Shown: positions 1-5,599 of the stretch, in pieces
Numbering within the stretch: the stretch's first letter is position 1
Layout of the letters: each line of letters opens with the position of its first letter
Origin: Bacteroidales bacterium
Lineage (GTDB): Bacteria; Bacteroidota; Bacteroidia; Bacteroidales; VadinHA17
DNA length: 5,599 nucleotides
Assembly (NCBI GenBank): GCA_003518245.1
Contig: DOZA01000288.1
Coordinates: 7,820 to 13,418, forward strand
Direction: 5' to 3'
Notes under the pieces: generated by a model
Told to the model about the DNA's origin: nothing
The model's database searches: none
The model's input: only the letters and a program-made list of their open reading frames with translations
Translations under genes and position numbers: made by a program

Positions 1-1202
1 GCGGTAGTTACCTTTATAGCATGCAGCTCATAAATACTCTCACTTTCATCTCCCCTCATAGGGTCAGCACTCCAGTAAAAGCGTATATCTCTCGGGAATA
101 ATGATTTTATCTGGTCCATATCAATGTAATCCATTACCTGGGAAGTATCCATGAAATGCGAGTAACCTATCACCGATCTTGGCAGTGGTTGTCCATCTCT
201 CGTTACTGCCGGGCTCAATACTGCAAACAGGGGATTACGTGTATTCCATTCTTCCCGGCTTGCTCCTTCTTCGGTTTCCGTTGTATCACTGAGCATATCA
301 AGCAATGTTTCTTCCCCGGTAGTATCCTGTGCTGTTTCAGCCATCAGGTCTTCAACCGAACTGACCTCACCTTCTTCTGAAGCTATGCTATCAGGCTGTT
401 CAGCCATTTTAAGTTCTTCCATATCTTCCCTTATTGAAATAAGAAGACTATTTGCTTCCATAAGGTATCCTATTACCTCAGAATTCTCATATGTCTCCCA
501 GAATTCAAGCTTGGCAGTACCCTGTAAGAGTTCCCTGACCCTCTGGGGATCTTTAACACCTGGCAGCTCAACCAGTATCCTTCCGGTAGCTTCAAGCCTT
601 GAAATATTAGGCTGGGTAACACCGAACCTGTCTATCCTGCTTCGTAATATATTAAATGCATTATCAATGGCGCTGCTTGCCTCATCCTTCAGCACATCCA
701 GCACTTCCTCATTTGTGGAGTTAAAATTAACTCTATCCCTAAGCTCAATAGTACCAAATATAGCGGCAAGGCTTGCACTGGGGTCAAGCTCTTTAAAAGA
801 TTCACCAAATAGTTCAACATAACCCTTCTGGCTTTCTTTCTGTTTCTGCCTGGCCATATCCAGTGCCTGGTTAAAGACCTCATCATTATTATAATTTGAC
901 AGTGCCCTGATAATTTCTTCCACTGACACTTCCAGGATAACATTCATCCCACCTTTAAGGTCAAGCCCCAGGTTAATTTCTTTTGATTGTACCTCCTTGA
1001 ATGTATTACCCAGGAAACCCCATTCATCATGAGGAAGAGATGATATTGAATCGAGGTATGCAACTTCTTTTTCAAGGTCCCCCTGTGCATATTCCCTGGC
1101 ATGCTGTTTTACATTATAAGAAGCAACAGTGAATGAAAGCTGGTATATTGTCACCAGTGCTAATGCTATGGCTAAAAACAGAATAGCTCCTTTGTTTTGC
1201 AT
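1..1202 (-). CDS. secD: Protein translocase subunit SecD, N-terminal part (probably SecDF fusion), 3' end cut by window edge
   Basis: This is an accessory subunit of the Sec translocon; in the family, it uses the proton motive force to pull exported proteins into the periplasm after SecYEG/SecA passage. Reading leftward from the ATG at 1202, the frame is open for 400 codons with no stop before the edge. Residues about 5-22 form one membrane anchor (GAILFLAIALALVTIYQL). The SecD hallmark LGLDLKGG is at 78-85, and the P1 base domain follows, with NILRSRIDRFGVTQP at 184-198 and VELPGVKDP at 211-219, then LLQGTAKLEFWE to 236. Residues about 255-320 are an acidic, low-complexity insert, followed by more P1-like sequence. 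The start is supported by the anchor beginning right after it and by a promoter about 60 bases upstream; the leader is A/T-rich without a Shine-Dalgarno sequence. The six-helix membrane part of SecD lies beyond the window. Fusion to SecF is inferred from the phylum, not seen. The identification as SecD is secure. Confidence 0.95.
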   Translation of the reverse strand, partial: MQNKGAILFLAIALALVTIYQLSFTVASYNVKQHAREYAQGDLEKEVAYLDSISSLPHDEWGFLGNTFKEVQSKEINLGLDLKGGMNVILEVSVEEIIRALSNYNNDEVFNQALDMARQKQKESQKGYVELFGESFKELDPSASLAAIFGTIELRDRVNFNSTNEEVLDVLKDEASSAIDNAFNILRSRIDRFGVTQPNISRLEATGRILVELPGVKDPQRVRELLQGTAKLEFWETYENSEVIGYLMEANSLLISIREDMEELKMAEQPDSIASEEGEVSSVEDLMAETAQDTTGEETLLDMLSDTTETEEGASREEWNTRNPLFAVLSPAVTRDGQPLPRSVIGYSHFMDTSQVMDYIDMDQIKSLFPRDIRFYWSADPMRGDESESIYELHAIKVTT

Positions 1203-1246
1203 TTGAAAGTATTTTAAAATTCCTAAAAATCAATATAATCTTATGA

Positions 1247-1260
1247 GTCCTTCTAAGGAC
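1247..1260. repeat. 14-base inverted repeat at the predicted secD transcription start
   Basis: GTCCTT (1247-1252) and AAGGAC (1255-1260) are perfect inverted copies around a two-base centre. The predicted transcription start falls inside it or at its edge. In the secD mRNA it could fold as a five-pair stem with a UAGA tetraloop at or near the 5' end; in DNA it could be a small operator. It is G/C-containing, unlike its surroundings. No known regulator site is recognised. Confidence 0.45.
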
Positions 1261-1263
1261 GGG

Positions 1264-1294
1264 CAAAGATATTAATTTTTTCTAAAAGAATTAA
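1264..1294 (-). promoter_or_regulatory. Bacteroidota-type promoter for secD (TTA-N20-TATCTTTG)
   Basis: On the minus strand, positions 1271-1264 read TATCTTTG, a perfect match to the TAnnTTTG -7 box used by the primary sigma factor of Bacteroidota. Twenty bases upstream, at 1294-1292, is TTA, one mismatch from the TTG -33 element, and the spacing is within the usual range. Transcription would start near 1257-1259, giving a leader of roughly 55 bases before the secD ATG at 1202. It lies in the only sizeable intergenic gap and faces secD. The -7 box is seen directly; the start site is inferred. Confidence 0.7.
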
Positions 1295-1295
1295 T
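1271..1295. repeat. 25-base imperfect palindrome filling the secD promoter spacer
   Basis: Seven-base arms ATTAATT (1271-1277) and AATTAAT (1289-1295) are perfect inverted copies. The symmetry continues inward with one mismatch and then TTT/AAA, so 10 of 12 base pairs match about the centre at 1283. It spans from the -33 element to the first base of the -7 box, where a dimeric repressor would block RNA polymerase. All matched pairs are A-T in A/T-rich DNA, so chance symmetry is possible and operator function is only an inference. Confidence 0.4.
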
Positions 1296-1360
1296 TCACG
1301 GAGTGATATAATAAGGTGTTGTTGCGTTGAGTATCCGGGATCAGGACAGAGAGCCATGCC

Positions 1361-1397
1361 AATAACAAACTGACATCACCCTTTTAAAGTGGTATCA
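1361..1397 (-). terminator. Probable intrinsic terminator of the efflux operon
   Basis: Starting 22 bases past the TolC-family stop codon, the minus-strand RNA can fold with UGAUACCACUUU (1397-1386) against AGGGUGAUGUCA (1382-1371) around an AAA loop. Eleven of twelve positions pair, three of them G-U, with one C/A mismatch. The next ten bases (1370-1361, GUUUGUUAUU) are seven-tenths U. Position, stem and U-rich tail fit a rho-independent terminator, but the G-U pairs and mismatch make it weak. A separate seven-base pair CCGGGAT (1335-1341)/ATCCCGG (1397-1403) could compete with it. Confidence 0.5.
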
Positions 1398-1419
1398 TCC
1401 CGGCACTATTTTAAATAAA

Positions 1420-2907
1420 CTATTCTTTGATTAGTTCATCGAAATCGTATTCTAAAGGCCTATCTGCCTCAAAATCATAGAGGGTAAGGCTACGGATATT
1501 ATAATAATAGGTCCAGTAATTATTAAGTGCCTGTATATATCCCCTCCTGTTTTCATCTTTTTTGGTATCGGCATTATTCAGTTCCAGCACATCAACATTT
1601 CCTATAAGGAATCTTTGTTTTGTCACTTCATACATTTTCATAGCTACAGTATCTGATTTAGCTGCTATACGCACCTGGTCATCCTGCAGGTTTAACTGGG
1701 CCACATCGAGGAACAGTTGTTGTTCAAAATCTATCATCGATTGCTGTACCTGTGTTTTGGTTACCTCTTCTGAAGATTGTGCCATGCGGTATCGTCCTCG
1801 TCTAAGACCCCAGTCCATAATAGGTATATTAAAGCCCACACTTATACGTTGCTGATCATCCAGGGTCTGGTATGCACCCGGCACCACCATATCCTGGCCC
1901 TGCAATCCATAACTGACATTCATGCTGGCATTAAGTCCTTTTTCTGCTTTGGCCTCAGCAACATTCCTGCTGGCTTCTAGCAGCTGTATCTGCAGGGTTA
2001 GCATCTCAGGGTTATTCTTCAGTGCGAGATTAAGCACTTCCTCACCGTTTACTTCAAAATTTCGTATTTCACTTGGAATAACCAGTTCAATCTCAATACT
2101 TTCAGTATAACCAAGAAATGATGACAGTCTCTGTTTCATATCATTGAGGTTATTACGACCTTCATTCCTGGATGTTTCTGCATTAAGGAATGACAGTTCC
2201 ATCTGAAGCAGTTCATTTTCAGCGATAGTACCAAGGTTATATCTTCCTTCAGCCAGACGATAAAGAGTATCTGCATTTGCATAATTCATATTGGCAATCT
2301 CCATATTGATCTGCGCCAGTGCCAGCTGGAAAAACCTTCGCACTGCACTCAAATGCACTTCCTCCACTGCTTCAAGGTAAGCTTTTTTAGCTTCCTCGTA
2401 TTTCATAGGCTCAATCTTTTTCTGCCATTTTAACTCATTAAACCTGAAAAGTGGCTGGATATAATTAATACTTATCGGAGTTGAAACATACTGTATTGAA
2501 CCATCCTCACCCATCACCTGGAACCTTCTCAGATCAGACTGAAGAGAGATACTACCCCCTGTCAGTCCTATATTCTGTGATAATGAAAGCTGACCGAGCA
2601 AACTGTTTGTATTTTTTTCAACATAATATTCCTGTCCTGTATTATAATCATATTCCTTTTCATATATCCTGTTATATTCAGGTATAGTACTTGTGAGGGT
2701 TAAAGAAGGAAGGTATTCAGCTTTAAATGTACGGTATTGCCAGTAACTGGCCCTGAACATATGTTTAGCCAGTATACCCTGTAATGACTGGTCCTCGGAA
2801 AGTTTTATAACATCATCAAGAGTCAGTTGTTTTACCTCCTGGGAATAACTTATGCTACCTGTTATAATAAATAATGCAAGTAATAGGGAAAAATATATTT
2901 GTTTCAT
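1420..2907 (-). CDS. TolC-family outer-membrane efflux channel
   Basis: This 495-residue protein is the expected outer-membrane exit duct of the pump formed with the adaptor and permease encoded just upstream. A Sec signal peptide (KQ, a hydrophobic core, then SISYS before Q23) covers about residues 1-22; no cysteine follows it, so a lipid anchor is unlikely. Two outer-membrane-efflux repeats follow, about 28-268 and 285-480. They show internal duplication: GRYNLGTIAENELLQMEL near 221-238 matches QRFLIGNVDVLELNNADT near 431-448, and PLFRFNELK (152-160) corresponds to PIMDWGLRR (362-370). Both repeats are rich in heptad-like helices, as in TolC coiled-coil barrels. The ending with NNYWTYYYNIRSLTLYDF is common in Bacteroidota members. 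The ATG at 2907 is 15 bases after the permease stop, with no Shine-Dalgarno sequence but a good signal peptide directly after it. Length is normal for the family. The substrate is unknown. Confidence 0.93.
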   Translation of the reverse strand: MKQIYFSLLLALFIITGSISYSQEVKQLTLDDVIKLSEDQSLQGILAKHMFRASYWQYRTFKAEYLPSLTLTSTIPEYNRIYEKEYDYNTGQEYYVEKNTNSLLGQLSLSQNIGLTGGSISLQSDLRRFQVMGEDGSIQYVSTPISINYIQPLFRFNELKWQKKIEPMKYEEAKKAYLEAVEEVHLSAVRRFFQLALAQINMEIANMNYANADTLYRLAEGRYNLGTIAENELLQMELSFLNAETSRNEGRNNLNDMKQRLSSFLGYTESIEIELVIPSEIRNFEVNGEEVLNLALKNNPEMLTLQIQLLEASRNVAEAKAEKGLNASMNVSYGLQGQDMVVPGAYQTLDDQQRISVGFNIPIMDWGLRRGRYRMAQSSEEVTKTQVQQSMIDFEQQLFLDVAQLNLQDDQVRIAAKSDTVAMKMYEVTKQRFLIGNVDVLELNNADTKKDENRRGYIQALNNYWTYYYNIRSLTLYDFEADRPLEYDFDELIKE

Positions 2908-2922
2908 ATTTACGATTGATTT

Positions 2923-4293
2923 TTATTCGTATCTGAGTGATTCGATAGGATCTCTCTCGGATGCTCTCTTGGCAGGTGAGTAACCAAAAATAACGCCAAC
3001 AGCTGCAGAAACGCCGAAAGCGACTATTACTGAAAACGGAGATACAATAGTTAATATATCTGCTATTTCATTAATAAGTTTAGACAGTATTACCCCCAGG
3101 AACACTCCAATAAAACCACCTGTAACACTAATAAGTATTGCTTCTGAAAGGAACTGTACCACAATATCCTTCTTTTTGGCACCAATTGCCATTCGTGTGC
3201 CTATTTCCTTGATACGCTCCATCACCGAGGCAAACATTATATTCATAATACCTATACCACCCACAACAAGAGAGATACTGGCTATTGCACCGAGCACGAT
3301 ATTAAATATATCCTTTGTTCTCTGCTGTTGTTTGAGCAATAACTCGGGGACGGTTATTTCGAAATCCTTAACATTAGAATGTCTCCTTAGCATCATACGG
3401 CTCAGTACTTCAGTAGAAGGATTTATCTGATCTGTTTCTTCCACCTGCACCACTATCCTGTCAAGCTGGTGGTAATTGGTTGATGATGATTGCGAGGGAT
3501 CAGATCCTCCGCTTACTGTTCGTCTCATCATCATACCATGACCGAATGACATCAGGGAAGTTGATGCTTCAGTAGCCAGCTTTTTAGTAAGAAGTTCCCT
3601 GTTCTGGTATCTCAGGAGCATAGTTTTGACAGGTATATATATATTATCGTTATAAACATTCACCCCTGTTTCCTCGAACCCGGTCAGGTTTACATTGGTT
3701 CTTTCAAGTACACCTATTATTTTTAGCCATACACCATCAAATTTTAAATACTGCCCTACGGGATCTACCTTACTGAAAAATTTTGCCCTTATATTAGCCC
3801 CGATTATACAAACCTGTATACCATGATTTTCCTGGTAATCATTAAAGATACTACCATGGTTCAATGGCAGGTTATAGAGGTCAAAATAGTCATTTCTCAC
3901 TCCCACCAGTTTAGCCGGGTAATTCATTCCATTAAGCACAACAGTAGAGTTAAAAGATATCTCAGGGCTTATTCTTTTTACTGATGGTATAATTTCCTGA
4001 ATAGCATTTACATCATAAAGCGTGAGTCCCGGACTGAATTTATTCTGTTGTTTTTCACCTTCTTCCTCGGTAGATTCTTCAGTTTCTATTATTGGGTTTA
4101 TGAGGATATTATTTACCCCAACCATCTTTATCTGCTCTAGTATTTCCTGCTGTGCCCCTTTCCCAATAGCAAGCATACTTATAACAGCAGCGACACCGAA
4201 GATAATACCCAGTGCCGTAAGTATTGACTTAAGTTTATTAGCCATAATTGCTTCAAAAGCAATTACCACATCATGTATATATCTTTTTATCAT
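2923..4293 (-). CDS. MacB-type ABC transporter permease (MacB_PCD + FtsX domains), no ATPase domain
   Basis: This is the inner-membrane subunit of a type VII (mechanotransmission) ABC exporter, a family that drives periplasmic movements rather than moving substrate through the membrane. The 456 residues show the standard order. A cytoplasmic N-terminal helix is followed by membrane segment 1 (about 24-46, ILTALGIIFGVAAVISM then GKGA) and a periplasmic domain (about 47-325). Segment 2 (about 329-353) carries the signature GGIGIMNIM (345-353), followed by ERIKEIGTRMAIGA, the coupling region that contacts the ATPase. Segments 3 (about 381-405) and 4 (about 416-438) precede a C-terminal PAKRASERDPIESLRYE tail. 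There is no Walker A or ABC signature, so a separate ATPase is needed. The periplasmic domain has an acidic stretch at 69-83 and an unusual Met/Ser-rich insert at about 230-276. The ATG at 4293 lies 36 bases after the adaptor stop. The family is certain, but a macrolide or other substrate cannot be assigned. Confidence 0.95.
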   Translation of the reverse strand: MIKRYIHDVVIAFEAIMANKLKSILTALGIIFGVAAVISMLAIGKGAQQEILEQIKMVGVNNILINPIIETEESTEEEGEKQQNKFSPGLTLYDVNAIQEIIPSVKRISPEISFNSTVVLNGMNYPAKLVGVRNDYFDLYNLPLNHGSIFNDYQENHGIQVCIIGANIRAKFFSKVDPVGQYLKFDGVWLKIIGVLERTNVNLTGFEETGVNVYNDNIYIPVKTMLLRYQNRELLTKKLATEASTSLMSFGHGMMMRRTVSGGSDPSQSSSTNYHQLDRIVVQVEETDQINPSTEVLSRMMLRRHSNVKDFEITVPELLLKQQQRTKDIFNIVLGAIASISLVVGGIGIMNIMFASVMERIKEIGTRMAIGAKKKDIVVQFLSEAILISVTGGFIGVFLGVILSKLINEIADILTIVSPFSVIVAFGVSAAVGVIFGYSPAKRASERDPIESLRYE

Positions 4294-4296
4294 ATC

Positions 4297-4312
4297 AATT
4301 CAGTAATGAATT
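4297..4312 (-). repeat. Intercistronic hairpin between adaptor and permease genes
   Basis: AATTCA (4297-4302) and TGAATT (4307-4312) are perfect inverted copies with a four-base loop. In the minus-strand mRNA this hairpin ends three bases before the permease ATG at 4293. No U-tract follows, so it is not a terminator. It is A/U-rich and probably only weakly stable; it might modulate translation initiation of the permease or be chance in A/T-rich DNA. Confidence 0.4.
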
Positions 4313-4329
4313 AATTCTGTGCAGTTCTA

Positions 4330-5599
4330 TTATTTACCAGGTGTTTGTTCCTGCCTTTCGCCACTCATTTGTCCGTTACCGTCCTGGCGTTGGCCCTGGT
4401 CACCACCTCTTTGTTGCATCAATGTTCTCATATTTTCTTTTTCTTCCTCGCTCATGTTCTGAAATCTTTCCCTCATTTCTTCAGGAGACAGTTGTTCTGA
4501 TCCCCTGTTGTTACGCTCTTCTATTTCTTGCTCTCTTTTTTGCTCTTCCTCCCGCTTAAGTCTTTCCTTTTCGCGAATAACCTCTATAAGTTCCTCTCCT
4601 ACAAGCTTAAGTTCTTTATAATCTTCAGGCACACTCAGGTACAACTGGTCCTCTTCCTGTACACCCTGTTCAGCAATAATCCTGTTCTCATTTGATTCAC
4701 CAAGAACCACAACCTGTCTGACTCCACGTTTTTCAAACACGTATGGAATACTATCCTCGGTGGCATGCACACATTCCAGGGGGATTGAAATCACATCTTC
4801 AAAAGTACCTGTAATAACCTGGTTGCCGGTTGTCATAGATGGGCGCAAAATAGACTCCACCTCGTCGAGCTTAATAATTACTTCAAAGACTTTAGCATCA
4901 GTATTAGGTAATTGTTCACCTATATTAGCCACGTTTATTACTTTACCTTTATATTTCTTATCAGGGAATGCATCTACCGTTATTCTTACATTCTGACCTG
5001 TTTTTACCTTGCTGATATCTATTTCGTTAACATATGTTTTAGAGATCATTGAAGATAAATCGGGAAGGGTTGCCACAACAGGATCCCATGGGCTTATACT
5101 GGATCCTACTTTCCTTTTGCTGCCATCCCATTCACGTTTATAAATAACCATCCCGGGTGCAGGTGCTGTAACCCTGAACTGGGTAAGCACTTCCTGCATA
5201 TCATTTACTGTTTGTCTCTGCTTCTGTAGTTCAAGGTATGCTTCCCTCATATCAGCTCTGGCCTGTTGCATTTTAAGCTCGTAATTTTTTACCGCCTGAT
5301 CATAGGCTCTTTTGGTTTTATCGAGATTGATTCTGTTTTGCCTGATTGTCGTAGGAGGTTCATATTTTGATTGCTCGAGGGTTATCTCAGCCTCTTCCAT
5401 ATTAAATTTAAGGTTTAACAGTTCATCCCTGAGGTCGCCGAGAGTTATTGTTGTATCAAGTTTCTTCATTTCGTAATCATTCTCCAGTTGCTCAAGTTCA
5501 TCCATTTCATCTTTTAGACTATTATCAGCTTCCGAGCGATCAAGTGTAGCCACATAATCACCTTTCTGAACAACTGTCCCCTCTGGTATAAGATCCTGT
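4330..5599 (-). CDS. HlyD/MacA-family periplasmic adaptor (membrane fusion protein), 5' end cut by window edge
   Basis: This protein bridges the inner-membrane permease to the outer-membrane channel; all three are encoded together here. The frame is open to the right edge and gives 422 residues before TAA. The first visible residues, about 1-23 (including EGTVVQKGDYVATLD), are the first half of the biotinyl/lipoyl-like domain, so the true start is outside the window and the in-frame GTG at 5553 is internal. A long helical hairpin follows (about 24-142), then the second lipoyl half (RVTAPAPGMVIYKR, 142-155). A beta-barrel (about 183-265, with TYVNEIDISKVKTGQNV) leads to a membrane-proximal domain (about 266-330, with ISIPLECVHATED and YVFEKRG). 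Residues about 335-422 form an extra charged tail: a Glu/Arg/Lys-rich helix, an LSPEEMRERFQNMSEEEKEN segment, and a Gly/Gln/Arg-rich end. The missing N-terminus should hold a membrane anchor or signal peptide. Confidence 0.93.
   Translation of the reverse strand, partial: QDLIPEGTVVQKGDYVATLDRSEADNSLKDEMDELEQLENDYEMKKLDTTITLGDLRDELLNLKFNMEEAEITLEQSKYEPPTTIRQNRINLDKTKRAYDQAVKNYELKMQQARADMREAYLELQKQRQTVNDMQEVLTQFRVTAPAPGMVIYKREWDGSKRKVGSSISPWDPVVATLPDLSSMISKTYVNEIDISKVKTGQNVRITVDAFPDKKYKGKVINVANIGEQLPNTDAKVFEVIIKLDEVESILRPSMTTGNQVITGTFEDVISIPLECVHATEDSIPYVFEKRGVRQVVVLGESNENRIIAEQGVQEEDQLYLSVPEDYKELKLVGEELIEVIREKERLKREEEQKREQEIEERNNRGSEQLSPEEMRERFQNMSEEEKENMRTLMQQRGGDQGQRQDGNGQMSGERQEQTPGK

Noticed and set aside
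156..822. Plus-strand reading frames of 74 and 145 residues opposite secD
   Set aside because: They are antisense shadows of the SecD P1 coding region, with Ser/Leu/Phe-rich, Cys-containing translations typical of antisense frames.
689..943. 84-residue minus-strand reading frame inside secD
   Set aside because: It overlaps, in another frame, the region coding for well-conserved SecD motifs; its translation has no recognisable features.
1421..1430. TATTCTTTGA on the plus strand as a -7 promoter box
   Set aside because: It does not fit TAnnTTTG (one base too many between TA and TTTG), and no plus-strand gene follows.
4022..4559. Plus-strand frames opposite the permease start and the adaptor tail
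   Set aside because: Their hydrophobic translations are the antisense of charged or membrane-coding codons in the real genes, and they have no promoter or family match.
5553..5555. GTG or overlapping ATG near 5553-5555 as the start of the adaptor gene
   Set aside because: The GTG frame stays open to the right edge, and the 15 residues before it (QDLIPEGTVVQKGDY) are a canonical lipoyl-domain segment. The gene is therefore truncated by the window, not started here. The ATG at 5555-5553 is in a different frame.
1..5599. CRISPR array, insertion sequence, tRNA/rRNA, phage or defence genes
   Set aside because: No direct-repeat array, terminal inverted repeats with transposase, tRNA-like fold or matching protein motif was found; coding density is high and all genes are accounted for by Sec and export functions.

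Overview
The window looks like chromosomal DNA from a member of the Bacteroidota. Three things point there: the SecD start (short N-terminal anchor, LGLDLKGG motif, long acidic insert) resembles the SecDF proteins of that phylum; a TAnnTTTG-type -7 box lies upstream of secD; and none of the visible start codons has a Shine-Dalgarno sequence. The DNA is A+T-rich. All recognisable genes are on the minus strand, so transcription runs from right to left in the given coordinates. Genus cannot be told from the sequence.

Right part (1420-5599): three consecutive genes form one apparent operon for a tripartite export pump. In transcription order they are a HlyD/MacA-type periplasmic adaptor (5' end cut off by the window edge), a MacB-type ABC permease without its own ATPase domain, and a TolC-type outer-membrane channel. 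The gaps between them are 36 and 15 bases. Together they could form an inner-membrane to outer-membrane conduit driven by a separate LolD/MacB-like ATPase, which is not in the window and may lie upstream of the adaptor. The substrate cannot be read from the sequence. A plausible intrinsic terminator follows the TolC gene.

Middle (1203-1419): a 217-base intergenic stretch holds that terminator and then a Bacteroidota-type promoter for the next gene. Two inverted repeats are set around the promoter: one fills the spacer between the -33 and -7 positions, the other lies at the predicted transcription start.

Left part (1-1202): the first 400 codons of secD, probably the N-terminal half of a fused secDF, run off the left edge. 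The protein is a proton-motive-force-driven accessory subunit of the Sec translocon. This frame stays open to the edge with no stop.

I do not see a previously undescribed system here. The points most worth checking are the double palindrome at the secD promoter, the long charged C-terminal tail on the adaptor, the roughly 45-residue Met/Ser-rich insert in the permease's periplasmic domain, and the absence of an ATPase between adaptor and permease.
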